Position numbers and translations under genes: made by a program
Shown: positions 43,487-52,795 of the stretch, one piece after another
How positions within the stretch are numbered: position 1 is the stretch's first letter
Layout: the number at the start of each line of letters is the position of its first letter
The notes under the pieces: generated by a model
What the model saw: the letters and a program-made list of their open reading frames with translations, nothing else
Database searches by the model: none
Told to the model about the DNA's origin: nothing
NCBI RefSeq assembly: GCF_000020125.1
Contig: NC_010676.1
Span: 2,542,001-2,606,000 of the forward strand
Source: Paraburkholderia phytofirmans PsJN
Lineage (GTDB): Bacteria > Pseudomonadota > Gammaproteobacteria > Burkholderiales > Burkholderiaceae
Direction of reading: 5' to 3'
DNA: 64,000 bases

Positions 43487-44428
43487 TCACCGATAGAAAT
43501 GCGCACGCGGGTCGAAGTTGAAGGCTTGCTGCATCGCGCCGTAAGCCGCTTTAGCACTATCGCTATCCGCCGGCGGCAGCACGATATTAAGGATCACATA
43601 GAGATCGCCCGGTGGACTGGCCGGGACACCCTTGCCTTTAAGCCGCAAGCGTCTGCCGCCGGCGGAACCCGCGGGCACCGTCATCTCGACCGAGCCGTCT
43701 GGCGTAGGCACGGCAATCTGTGCGCCGAGAGCCGCTTCCCACGGTGCAACCGGCAATTCGAGCGAGACGTCGCGACCGTCCACCTGAAAACGCGGGTGTT
43801 CGCGAAAGGCGACTTCCAGGTACAGATCACCCGCCGTCCCAGGCGTGGTGCCTGCGCCACCCTGGCCGCTTAGACGCAAGTGCTGGCCCGCGCGAATCCC
43901 CTTCGGAATGGTGACATTGAGCGTACGGGTTTCCAGCGAAACATGCCCTTGCGCATCCATCACCGGCACCTGCAGCGAAATCGAGCGCTGGGCGCCGCGA
44001 TAGCTATCTTCCAGATCGATGAGCACCTTCGCGTGATGGTCCTCGCCGCGCGCATTGGCAGGTCGCTGCCGCGTATGCGCGCCATGCGCTCCACCAAACA
44101 TCCTTTCGAAAATATCGTGAAAGTCGGGTTGTCCGCCGGCGTCGTTGCCCGCGCCGCGGAATTCGAAGCCTTCGTCCCAGTTCGGTGGCGGTTCAAAATC
44201 CTCGCCGTTGCGCCACTCGCTCCCCATGCGGTCGTAAGCCGCGCGCTTCTCAGGATCTCCGAGCACGTCGTAGGCTTCACCCAACTCCTTGAACTGATCT
44301 TCTGCGTCCGGGAGCTTGCTGACGTCGGGATGGTATTTCCGGGCAAGCTTCCTATATGAACGCTTGACGTCTTCCTGAGACGCGTTGCGCTCGACATTCA
44401 GCGTCTGGTAGTAGTCTTTGTATTTCAT
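43487..44428 (-). CDS. cbpA: curved DNA-binding protein / DnaJ-class co-chaperone CbpA
   Basis: 313 aa. J-domain at 1-70 with the HPD motif in KYHPDVSKLPDAE, a Gly/Asp/Phe-rich linker (about 75-130), then two C-terminal beta-barrel substrate domains (AKVLIDLEDSYRGAQRSISL ... IPKGIRAGQHLRLSGQGGAG). No zinc-finger domain, as expected for CbpA. Stimulates DnaK and associates with the nucleoid in stress. Operon with cbpM. Confidence 0.92.
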   Translation of the reverse strand: MKYKDYYQTLNVERNASQEDVKRSYRKLARKYHPDVSKLPDAEDQFKELGEAYDVLGDPEKRAAYDRMGSEWRNGEDFEPPPNWDEGFEFRGAGNDAGGQPDFHDIFERMFGGAHGAHTRQRPANARGEDHHAKVLIDLEDSYRGAQRSISLQVPVMDAQGHVSLETRTLNVTIPKGIRAGQHLRLSGQGGAGTTPGTAGDLYLEVAFREHPRFQVDGRDVSLELPVAPWEAALGAQIAVPTPDGSVEMTVPAGSAGGRRLRLKGKGVPASPPGDLYVILNIVLPPADSDSAKAAYGAMQQAFNFDPRAHFYR

Positions 44429-44937
44429 ACTGACGGCTCGCCTATCGGGTAACGGGGAACAAGCGCGACAATGCGGACACTTCGGGCGGAGATGACGGAT
44501 TCACTTTATACGAATCCGGATAAGCCGGTAAAGTCGCACGCTCCGCCTCGGCCTTCATGGGGCGGGCCTGTCCGAGCCCGGACCCGCGCACCCCGGCTTC
44601 CCCCGCTCACCAAATAGGGGCCGGCAAGCCCGGGAAGACCCCAGGGAAACGGCGTCCCTAGCGCCAGCCCGTCCTGTCAGGCTTTCCGCACTGACCTCTC
44701 AAGATCGTTACGCTTGGGATAACAGTCGCATCCCGAACTTGATTGAACCGGGATTTCTCGCTTCCTAGACTCGCGTCATGTCCTGAGCAGCGCGCACTGG
44801 GCCGCGTCGGTTACGGTACGTCAAAAATTATGGGAGCAATGGCAATGACGCCACATTGATTCAGCCGTAATGGCGCCACGTGCTGTTTTTTCGCATCCAT
44901 TCACCACAAACCAATAACGCTATTCAGGAGACACAAC
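44429..44937. other. 509-bp intergenic region, no gene
   Basis: Divergent gap between cbpA and madL. GC-rich, without a coding frame of note. A TTGAT half site at 44739 lacks its partner half. It must hold both promoters; none was assigned with confidence. Confidence 0.5.
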
Positions 44938-45333
44938 ATGATCATTTACGGAACCGCACTGCTTGCGTTCTGCCATCTGGCGGGACTCTTTCTCGGCGAT
45001 CTGCTCGGGGTCGCCATCGGTGTCAAGACGAATGTGGGCGGCGTCGGCATCGCGATGCTGCTGCTGATCTTCCTGCGCCTCTATCTGCACAAAAAGGGGC
45101 TGCTGCCCAAGGAAAGCGAAGCCGGCGTGGCCTTCTGGGGCGCGATGTATATCCCCGTAGTGGTCGCCATGGCCGCCAACCAGAACGTCGTTGCGGCGAT
45201 CAAGGGCGGCCCGGTGGCGCTGCTGTCGGCATTCGCCGCCGCCGCTGTCTGCGCGTGCTGCATCGGCGTCCTTACCCGCACCGGCCGCGATAGCACGTCG
45301 TTCGTGAACGCCCCGCAACTCGAAGAGATCTGA
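44938..45333 (+). CDS. madL: malonate transporter subunit MadL
   Basis: 131-aa membrane protein with four hydrophobic helices (MIIYGTALLAFCHLAGLFLGDLLGV; VGIAMLLLIFLRLYL; AFWGAMYIPVVVAMAANQNVV; LLSAFAAAAVCACCIG). Half of the two-component MadLM malonate:sodium/proton symporter. A GGAG stands before the ATG; madM follows after 14 bp. No malonate decarboxylase genes are adjacent. Confidence 0.88.
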   Translation: MIIYGTALLAFCHLAGLFLGDLLGVAIGVKTNVGGVGIAMLLLIFLRLYLHKKGLLPKESEAGVAFWGAMYIPVVVAMAANQNVVAAIKGGPVALLSAFAAAAVCACCIGVLTRTGRDSTSFVNAPQLEEI

Positions 45334-45347
45334 AGCAGGAGTCCATC

Positions 45348-46115
45348 ATGTTGCATATGCTCGAAAAAATATTCGTTCAGAACGGCCTCGTGACTTCGTT
45401 CGCGCTTGTGGGTCTGATCATGTGGGTGTCGTCGTTAATTTCGCGCAAACTGACGTTTGGACGCGTGCACGGCTCGGCCATCGCGATCGTGATCGGCCTT
45501 GTGCTTGCCTGGCTCGGCGGCGTCTTTACGGGCGGACAGAAAGGACTCGCCGACCTGCCGCTCTTCACAGGCGTCGGCCTGATGGGCGGCGCGATGCTGC
45601 GCGATTTCGCCATCGTCGCCACCGCGTTCGAGGTGCAGGCTAACGAGGCGCGCAAGGCTGGGCTGATCGGTGTCGTGTCTTTGCTGCTCGGCACCTTGTT
45701 GCCGTTTGTCGTCGGTGCGAGCATCGCTCATGCGTTCGGCTACACCGACGCGGTCAGCATGACGACCATCGGTGCGGGCGCGGTCACCTATATCGTCGGT
45801 CCGGTGACGGGCGCCGCGATCGGCGCCAGCTCGGACGTGATTGCGCTCAGCATCGCGACGGGGCTGATCAAGGCAATCATCGTGATGATCGGCACGCCGA
45901 TCGCGGCCGGCTTCATGGGATTGAAGACGCCCCGCTCCGCGATGATCTTCGGCGGCCTTGCCGGTACGGTGAGCGGCGTGAGCGCCGGCCTCGCCGCGAC
46001 CGACCGGCGGCTCGTGCCGTACGGCGCGCTGATCGCGACGTTTCACACGGGCATCGGCTGCCTGCTCGGGCCTTCGGTGCTGTTCTTTGCGACGCGGGCA
46101 TTGGTGGGCGCGTGA
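45348..46115 (+). CDS. madM: malonate transporter subunit MadM
   Basis: 255-aa membrane partner of MadL, about eight helices, with GGAMLRDFAIVATAFEV and AVTYIVGPVTGAAIGASSDVIALSIATGLIKAI characteristic of MadM. AGGAG precedes the ATG. Uptake of malonate as carbon source or for malonyl-CoA supply. Confidence 0.88.
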   Translation: MLHMLEKIFVQNGLVTSFALVGLIMWVSSLISRKLTFGRVHGSAIAIVIGLVLAWLGGVFTGGQKGLADLPLFTGVGLMGGAMLRDFAIVATAFEVQANEARKAGLIGVVSLLLGTLLPFVVGASIAHAFGYTDAVSMTTIGAGAVTYIVGPVTGAAIGASSDVIALSIATGLIKAIIVMIGTPIAAGFMGLKTPRSAMIFGGLAGTVSGVSAGLAATDRRLVPYGALIATFHTGIGCLLGPSVLFFATRALVGA

Positions 46116-46137
46116 TAGCACAGGCAAATAGAGACTG

Positions 46138-46266
46138 ATGCCGGCCGGCAACGTGTTGACCATCTTGACCAGCGAGACATTCGGCGAAGGCATCGCGGCA
46201 AGCTGTGGCGACACCGCGCTGCCGCACCTTCGCATGCTGATCGAGCGCGAGTCGGCGCGCGACTGA
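46138..46266 (+). pseudogene. possible coding remnant (42 codons)
   Basis: A short frame with strong third-position G/C bias (about 37 of 42 codons) reading MPAGNVLTILTSETFGEGIA... and ending just before the LysR gene. It has no ribosome site and no family I recognise. It could be the 3' end of a lost gene or a real microprotein. Confidence 0.3.
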
Positions 46267-46277
46267 CGGCCTTGATC

Positions 46278-47192
46278 TCAGCCAACGCTTCGCGTGCGCA
46301 GACGGCAGACGGCCATCAGCGCGAGCAGATTCGGATCGCGCTCGCGGGCGCGCAGGAAGCTGACGCCGATGGTCTGGCGCATCAGGTATTGCGGCCTGAG
46401 CGGAATGAATTGCACCTTGTCGCCGAATACGCCGCGCACCCGGCCCGGCAACAGCGTATAGCCGACTCCGCCGCTCACCAGGTTCATCAGCGAGAAGATG
46501 TCACCGACTTTCATGGTCACGTTCGGTGTGAAGTCCGCGACGCGAAACGCCTCGACAAAGCCGTGATAGGTGACGAAGCCCTCGCCGAGCGAAACGAATG
46601 TCTCGTCGCGGCAGTCACGCAGATCGACCGCTTCGAGTTTCGCGTACGGCGAGTTGGCAGGTGCGGCGAAAAAGATGTCGTCTTCGAAAAGAGGCAGCGC
46701 GTCGACTTCGGGTTCGGTCTCCGGCACGGCCATCAGCGCCGCATCGACTGTGCCTTGCTTGAGCTTGTCGAGCAGCTCGGCATTCGAACCGAGCGCGAGT
46801 TCGACCTGAAGCGCCGGCCGCCGCACCTTGAGGTCGACGACGATGCCAGGCACAGTGTTGATGGTCAGCGAATACAAAGAGCCGATCCTCAGCCGGTCCG
46901 ACGAGTAGCCTGCTGCATCGCGCGTCGCGCGGATGCCATCGGACATCAGCGCGAGGACCTCCTGGGCGACATCGGCGAGCATTTGCGCCGCTTCCGTCGA
47001 CTTGAGGTTGCGGCCCTCATGCCGGAACAGCGCACAGCGCACGCCTTGTTCGAGCGAATGCAGCGCCCGGTGCACGCTGACCGTGCTCACGTTCAATGCC
47101 TCGGCCGCCTTCGAGAGGTTGCCGGTCTCCATGAACGCGAGCAGAACTTCCAGCTTGCGGAAGGTGATCTCCTCATCGATACGGTCGCGCAT
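46278..47192 (-). CDS. LysR-family regulator (probable MdcR-type)
   Basis: 304 aa with the LysR helix-turn-helix (FRKLEVLLAFMETGNLSKAAEALNVSTVSVHRALHSLEQGV) and effector domain. The VHRALHSLEQGVRCALFRHEGRNL pattern resembles MdcR, the malonate-responsive regulator, and its place beside madLM agrees. Convergent with madM, so its site should be ahead of madL rather than in a shared divergent region. Confidence 0.83.
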   Translation of the reverse strand: MRDRIDEEITFRKLEVLLAFMETGNLSKAAEALNVSTVSVHRALHSLEQGVRCALFRHEGRNLKSTEAAQMLADVAQEVLALMSDGIRATRDAAGYSSDRLRIGSLYSLTINTVPGIVVDLKVRRPALQVELALGSNAELLDKLKQGTVDAALMAVPETEPEVDALPLFEDDIFFAAPANSPYAKLEAVDLRDCRDETFVSLGEGFVTYHGFVEAFRVADFTPNVTMKVGDIFSLMNLVSGGVGYTLLPGRVRGVFGDKVQFIPLRPQYLMRQTIGVSFLRARERDPNLLALMAVCRLRTRSVG

Positions 47193-47478
47193 CTGGGGCT
47201 GTTGAATGGTTGAAATGAGCCATTATGGGCGTGTGGGCGTGCAAGACCAATAGCGACTACCCCGCATGCTTCGGGCGGCCGCTGCGAACCGGCGAAACGC
47301 TTGCCTGAAGCCGGGCGGCGCGGTCACCACGCCGTCTTTCCAGCTGCCCGGGTTGAGATCGGCTTATACGTTTAGCGGCACTAGCACGCCACGGCACGGT
47401 TTCGCCGATTTTTGGAGGACAGCCTGCGCCGTTCCTGCCCGTTCACCCGGCGTGCGTCCGCACGTGCCACCGTGTCGT

Positions 47479-47787
47479 CTAGCGTACGTCAGTATCAGCC
47501 GGCGCGGCCAAGGGCCGTTTGTGGAGATCAGCCCTCACGCTGAACACAGGCTCGCTAATCCAGTTCGCAAAGTCTTCATGCCAGTGGTTCCATTCGTATT
47601 CGCCCAGCTCGAATTCATCGTCGATCCGCTCGGTTCCGTCGTTATCCGAAATGAATGCATAGACCACTCGGGCGCCATCCCAGAAGGCAATCGCATAGTC
47701 CGTCAAATCGGCACTCGTGCCATAAGGGATGCGACGGAGCATCGCCGCCAACTGTGCCTTGAACTGTTCCAGGGTAAGTGGCTTCAT
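47479..47787 (-). CDS. hypothetical protein (102 aa)
   Basis: Not recognised. MKPLTLEQFKAQLAAMLRRIPYGTSADLTDYAIAFWDG... is acidic and Trp-rich with no signal or membrane segment. CGGAGT precedes the ATG. It follows the RecQ-family gene's 3' end by 54 bp in the same direction, so may share its transcript. Confidence 0.6.
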   Translation of the reverse strand: MKPLTLEQFKAQLAAMLRRIPYGTSADLTDYAIAFWDGARVVYAFISDNDGTERIDDEFELGEYEWNHWHEDFANWISEPVFSVRADLHKRPLAAPADTDVR

Positions 47788-47841
47788 CGAATACTCCGTT
47801 TAAAAGCTTGTAATGGTGACGTAGCTTGGCTCCGCGTGGCG

Positions 47842-49608
47842 CTATGACAGACTCCGGCGCGCTGCTCGCACATAGTTCGACATGAAGGTGCGAGTGTGGC
47901 CGTCCGGAAACTGCACCGCGACCTGCTCGCCGCTCGCCAGTGCAACTTCACCCACCCCGTAGCGCGGCACACGCACCGGATCGCCGGGCGCCCATCGATG
48001 CGGCTCACGCGGCTCAGATGCACGTGGTTTTATCGGCGACGATGTCTCGGAGATCGGGGTGTCGGTGTCGAACCGCACGTCGATTTGCGGCGGACTCACG
48101 CAGTTGTCGCACACGCCGCAGCGCTCCATGTGTGGCGTATCGCCGTAATAATCGAGAATTGCGCGCCAGCGACATTGGCCGGTCTGCGCGTAGTCGATCA
48201 TCTTCTGCAAGGTTTCCTTATCGTGCGCGCTCATTTGCTCGAATCGCTCGGCAGCTTTTGCCACTAGCTCGCGTGGCGTTTCGGCGGGGTGGTCCGCTGC
48301 TGGCCGCGTGAGCAGCCGATAGCGGTGCTGCCGGTCACGTCCTGCAATACGCGCGTCCACCAGCATGTTCAGCGCAACTTCCAGCTTGGCGCTTCCGACA
48401 TCGGCCAATACTTGTTTGAGTGCCGTGAGCGTTGCGCCCTTCGCGTTCTGTTCGCAACATGCCACCAGCGCGTCGTACACGCGCTGTGCAAGTTCGGCGC
48501 TCGGATAACGGCCGGCCAGAAAAAACTGCTGAATGCGCCGGTCGCCGAGATCGAACAGGAGCACACAGTCGGCCGGTTCGCCGTCCCGGCCCGCGCGGCC
48601 CGTTTCCTGGTAATACGCGTCGAGGCTGCCGGGCATTTGATAGTGGATCACGAAGCGGATATCCGCTTTGTCGATGCCCATGCCGAATGCGTTGGTGGCA
48701 ACCATTAAGCGCGTCGCCCCGGACATGAACTGCTCCTGCGCTTCGTCGCGCACGTTCGTGGCCAGCCGACCGTGATAGCGCGAGACCGATTCGCCCGCCT
48801 CGACGAGCCAGCCGTGAATGCGCTCGACGTCCGCCACCGTCGCGGCGTAGATAATGCCGGTGCCCGCGAGTGAGTGGGTCAGTTCGCGCAGTTGTTCGCG
48901 TTTCGCTTCCATCGCGCGAGTGCCGCCGTCTTTGCCGCCGGCCGTGCTGACCTGCACGACCCGGTAGCGCAGATTTTGACGCAGCGTACCGGTCCGTACG
49001 ATTCGCGGCTCGCGCAAGCCCAACGAGCGCACGATGTCTTCCAGCACCTCAGCGGTGGCCGTCGCGGTCAGAGCAAGTACCGGCGGCCGGCCAATAGCTT
49101 TGACCGCGCTCGCGATTTCCAAGAAGGCCGGCCGGAAGTCGTGACCCCAATGCGAAACGCAATGCGCTTCATCGACCACTACGAGTCCAATGCGGCGATC
49201 GGCATGGGATCGCAAGATATCGATAAAAGCCGGCTGCGTGAGGCGCTCCGGCGTAACGAATACGATGCCGCCCTCCCCGCCCGCGATCCGCTCCAGGGCT
49301 TCGCGCTCCGCGCGCCGTCGCAACGTGCTATTCACAACCGTGCAATCGATGCCCGACGCAGCGAGTTTGTCCGCCTGATCCTTCATGAGCGCGATGAGCG
49401 GCGATACGACCAGGGTCGTGCCGTCAAGATGCAGCGCGGGTAGCTGATAGCACAGCGATTTGCCGGCCCCGGTCGGCATCGTGGCGAGCGTATCGCGCCG
49501 TTCGAGCACGCTGCGAATGATCTCTTCCTGGCCGGCGCGTAAGCGGGAGATGCCGAACATTTCGCGCATGGTTCTACGCATGCTTCTGATACGCTGGTCG
49601 AGAGTCAT
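47842..49608 (-). CDS. RecQ-family ATP-dependent DNA helicase
   Basis: 588 aa. Superfamily 2 helicase: LRAGQEEIIRSVLERRDTLATMPTGAGKS (motifs 0 and I), VVVDEAHCVSHWGHDFRPAF (motif II plus aromatic-rich loop), LALTATAT (III), ATNAFGMGIDKADIRFVIHYQMP (V), YYQETGRAGRDG (VI). Zinc domain with QCRWRAILDYYGD...CGVCDNC. Instead of HRDC, the end is an SH3-like GDPVRVPRYGVGEVALASGEQVAVQFPDG domain. So it is a RecQ paralogue rather than the housekeeping recQ. Acts in recombination and fork repair. Confidence 0.88.
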   Translation of the reverse strand: MTLDQRIRSMRRTMREMFGISRLRAGQEEIIRSVLERRDTLATMPTGAGKSLCYQLPALHLDGTTLVVSPLIALMKDQADKLAASGIDCTVVNSTLRRRAEREALERIAGGEGGIVFVTPERLTQPAFIDILRSHADRRIGLVVVDEAHCVSHWGHDFRPAFLEIASAVKAIGRPPVLALTATATAEVLEDIVRSLGLREPRIVRTGTLRQNLRYRVVQVSTAGGKDGGTRAMEAKREQLRELTHSLAGTGIIYAATVADVERIHGWLVEAGESVSRYHGRLATNVRDEAQEQFMSGATRLMVATNAFGMGIDKADIRFVIHYQMPGSLDAYYQETGRAGRDGEPADCVLLFDLGDRRIQQFFLAGRYPSAELAQRVYDALVACCEQNAKGATLTALKQVLADVGSAKLEVALNMLVDARIAGRDRQHRYRLLTRPAADHPAETPRELVAKAAERFEQMSAHDKETLQKMIDYAQTGQCRWRAILDYYGDTPHMERCGVCDNCVSPPQIDVRFDTDTPISETSSPIKPRASEPREPHRWAPGDPVRVPRYGVGEVALASGEQVAVQFPDGHTRTFMSNYVRAARRSLS

Positions 49609-49941
49609 GAATGGTTTCGGCGGGAAGAGAGGAGCGGGAATGTTGTGCGGACGGTCACTCGCTGCCTCCGGTCTTTGCGAGCGGTTTTTGCGCTATCTGG
49701 TAACCGCGCGCGGCTGCTATGCCTGTCATGTTTTTCATGTTGCCTCTTCGAAATGAGGTCGTGCGAAGTGCGTCGGCGACGCAACATCGTCCGCTTTTCG
49801 AGTACTACGCAAGCGGCGTGCCTTGCCGTCCGGAAGCGAGGCACGGTTGATGCCGAAGAGCGCTGGAGCGTGGGATGGGGCTAGAAGGCGACGCAGCAAG
49901 CCAAATTATGGCCATGCCCGACCGCACCATGTGCAGGCATC
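49609..49941. other. 333-bp intergenic region, no gene
   Basis: Between the RecQ-family gene start and the end of the DUF72 gene. No coding frame, hairpin or repeat of note was seen. Confidence 0.5.
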
Positions 49942-50715
49942 TTATGTCGACTCACTTTCCCTCAGTCGCTCCATCAACATAAGAGCATTGGGAATAGCCT
50001 CGCCAGCTGCCGTATTGTCGAAAATACACCAGACTTCCGAACATGAGTTTCGAGCTTCGACAATCCGGGCGGCTACCGCTTCAATGAACGAGTCGTCATA
50101 GGCTGAGTAGTAAATTTTGGGCGACCCATGCAGGCGGATATATAACGTAGACGAATCGCCAACCGGTTCGGCAGCGGCGACTGGACGCGGATCGGAGCGC
50201 ACACAGCCGATGCCTGCATCTTTCATCATCTGGGCACCCTCTTCAGTGAACCATGTCGCGTGACGCGGTTCACAGACGACGCGAGTGTCCGTGAGGCTCC
50301 GCAGCCGGCGAAAGAAACGTCGCGCAGTGACCTCGTCCAATGCCAGACTGGGAGGCAATTGCAATAACAGACACCCTAATTTATCGCCCAATTGCATGAC
50401 CTGCTGCAAAAATTCGTCCATGACGGCGTCTGCACCAGACAGCCTGAGCTCGTGGGAGACTTTCTGTAGAATTTTGACGGAAAACCGGAATGCATCGGGC
50501 ACGCTCGCAGCCCACCGAGCGTATGTTTTTGGTTGATGCGAATGATAGAACGACGAATTGATTTCAACCGCTGAAAAGATCGTTGCGTACCGTTCAAGAT
50601 GAGTTCCTTGCGTGGGAAATCGCGCCGCAATCGCGCTCGACAATCCCCAGCCCGCACACCCGATGCGGATCGGCGGCGCGTCCAAAACATTTTTACGAAG
50701 CATCTTGGAGATCAT
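49942..50715 (-). CDS. DUF72 (YecE-like) protein
   Basis: 257-aa TIM-barrel protein: IRIGCAGWGLSSAI at the first strand, FSAVEINSSFYHSHQPKTYARWAASVPDAFRFSVKILQKVSHE, CLLLQLPPSLALDE and VVCEPRHATWF. The family is widespread with unknown biochemical function; often linked to DNA-repair or redox loci. ATG 50715 has AGAGAC ahead; starts at 50703 and 50859 are alternatives and the longer N-terminus is not conserved. Confidence 0.85.
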   Translation of the reverse strand: MISKMLRKNVLDAPPIRIGCAGWGLSSAIAARFPTQGTHLERYATIFSAVEINSSFYHSHQPKTYARWAASVPDAFRFSVKILQKVSHELRLSGADAVMDEFLQQVMQLGDKLGCLLLQLPPSLALDEVTARRFFRRLRSLTDTRVVCEPRHATWFTEEGAQMMKDAGIGCVRSDPRPVAAAEPVGDSSTLYIRLHGSPKIYYSAYDDSFIEAVAARIVEARNSCSEVWCIFDNTAAGEAIPNALMLMERLRESEST

Positions 50716-51775
50716 GAAGTCTCTGACACCGTAAAGAGCTACTGCGTCCAAACCATCCACACCGCAAACCATGTGCCATCCACCAGTTTGTGGACAGCCA
50801 CCGATCGGAAAGACGAAACCCTCCGCTGAAGGCCATGTTGCATTAAGGCGATCGTCCAAGATGTGCGGAACGACATGAACGACTGAAAGCTTGATGAAGC
50901 CATTGAGGCCCGCTAAATATCAATGCTTCGAAAAATTGCACTTCTCCTTCGAGGCGTCGTGAGCAAATATCGATGCTCAAGACGTTCATCAAAACGCATC
51001 GACAAAAAACGAATCGGAGACAGGCGCGAAGCGCAGAACAGCGGTTCGCCGCATCCCAGCGCGAGTCCGTCACGAGCGCCGCCCAACGGTCGGCCGATGC
51101 GCTCGACAAGTGGGACAAAACGATCACACCGCAAGGAACGCGAAACGGCGCACTGTCTGCATGGGGCACTGCGGGGTAATGTGGTGTAGCGAAGATAACT
51201 TTGTTGCGAGCTCGTTATCTGCGATGCGCGAGTTGATGCCGCCTGACCGATCAGTAGTTCACCGACGAAGTCGCGGCCCTGACGCGGGACGCGATTCGGC
51301 TCGGCACACCCGGGCGGTTGGCGATTGAAAGTAAGCAGAGCCGCTAAAAGACGAGCTATGTGCGATCCGACTCATGGCGCGCATCCTGGTTGATCTCTTT
51401 GTATCGGCGTCACATGGTCAATCGGCGACTTTTCACAAATCAAAATATAGCTAAAAATTCCGCAGAGACGGATGAGTTTCTTCACGTGAGCCCGCTTGCG
51501 GAAACAAAGGTAGACAATGAGCGGCAGTTCCTCACTCGCGACTTGGCGTTTGATTTTTGACGGCTCAACCGACGGCTTTGGGTGGTGCGTCGCCATTCGC
51601 GCAACGTTGCCATCGATTGCACAGCGATCGGCAACGACCGGCCGGGAAGCGTCACTCGTTACCCCCTCGCTCGGGCAGTCAGATGACTGCTTGCTCAAAC
51701 AGCCGTCATTGGTAAATGCTCAAGCCACTGATCTCCGTGGCCTTAGGGCCAGCGGAAAAGCGTGCTTTGGATTGC
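50716..51775. other. 1.06-kb region without a convincing gene
   Basis: Locally richer in A/T than the flanks and with mixed codon bias in all frames. Frames at 50973-51179, 51372-51698 and 51517-51846 have no ribosome site and no recognisable family. Possibly decayed coding DNA or a former insertion site; no terminal repeats or target duplications could be identified. Confidence 0.45.
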
Positions 51776-52693
51776 TCACGTGTCGTCAGTGGTCAGCTGC
51801 TCCTCGCGCGCGTATTGAGAAGGTGGCCGCCCGACGTGCCGCGTGAAAGCGACGCTGAAGGTGCTGGCGGAGCTGTAGCCAACGCGCTGTGCCACTTCGG
51901 CGACACGGCCTTCATTACGACGTAGCAGGTTCTTCGCGAGCGCCATGCGCCAGGTGAGCAAATATTCCATGGGCGCCACGCCAACCGCGCGGTTGAAGCG
52001 CTCAAAGAAGGTCGAGCGCGAGAGGGCGGCCTCTTTCGCGAGGTCAGCAACTGTCCACGCGCGTGTAGGGTGTTCGTGCATGACGCGGATCGCGGCCGCA
52101 AGGCGGGCATCGGACAGTCCACGAACCAGCCCGGGTGATGCTGTCGTTTCCGCCGTCGACCGTAGCGCCTCGATAAGCAGCACTTCCAGCAGTCGTGACA
52201 GCACGACCTCACGCGCTGGCCGCTGCGCGCGCGATTCGTCCCGTACGAGTTGCACGAGGGTAGCCAGTCGATCGACGCCGCGGACATGCACGATTTGCGG
52301 TAGCAAAGAGACCAGCAGCGATGCATCGGGTGAACCGAAGCTGCAGTGGCCGACCATCATGCGCAAATCGATCGGACCATCCGGATCGCCGATGCCGAAT
52401 TCATTGTTGCCAAGCGCGCGCGGCGCGAGCGTTTCAACGCCGGGCGGTGGTGGCACGAGGCTGGACATCGACACGCCGTAGGCGGCGGGAATCAGCACGA
52501 AGTCACCCGAGACAAGCTCGATGGGCTCGTTTCCCTCGATCGCCATGCGGCATGCGCCCTCAAGGATCACGTAGTAGAACGCCCGCCCGCTGTCGGAGTG
52601 GCGAACGCGCCATGAGCCTGTACCCAGAACCAGCTTGGAAAAGCGCGCGCCCGGCTGCAGCAACGTCACGACTTCGGCCAACGGATCGATCAT
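51776..52693 (-). CDS. AraC-family regulator with N-terminal cupin
   Basis: 305 aa. Cupin_6-type sensor domain (about 1-180: SGRAFYYVILEGACRMAIEGNEPIELVSGDFVLIPAAYGVSM) and C-terminal AraC double helix-turn-helix (about 200-300: WTVADLAKEAALSRSTFFERFNRAVGVAPMEYLLTWRM, VAEVAQRVGYSSASTFSVAFTRHVGRPPSQY). Divergent from the SDR at 52796 across 102 bp, a common arrangement in which it controls the dehydrogenase. Confidence 0.9.
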   Translation of the reverse strand: MIDPLAEVVTLLQPGARFSKLVLGTGSWRVRHSDSGRAFYYVILEGACRMAIEGNEPIELVSGDFVLIPAAYGVSMSSLVPPPPGVETLAPRALGNNEFGIGDPDGPIDLRMMVGHCSFGSPDASLLVSLLPQIVHVRGVDRLATLVQLVRDESRAQRPAREVVLSRLLEVLLIEALRSTAETTASPGLVRGLSDARLAAAIRVMHEHPTRAWTVADLAKEAALSRSTFFERFNRAVGVAPMEYLLTWRMALAKNLLRRNEGRVAEVAQRVGYSSASTFSVAFTRHVGRPPSQYAREEQLTTDDT

Positions 52694-52795
52694 CGCCGGA
52701 CTCCTGCAAATGAAATTCGGATTGTAGATGGTATCGAGTACGGTCAGGGTCGTCTATCGTAAGGGCATACGCAAACCACCTCACACGGAGTTTCG

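Noticed and set aside
44739..44752. FNR site ahead of madL
   Set aside because: Only the TTGAT half is present; the second half reads CCGGG.
51372..51846. Two overlapping frames on opposite strands in the gap
   Set aside because: Neither has a ribosome site, coding bias or recognised family; no transposase motif seen.
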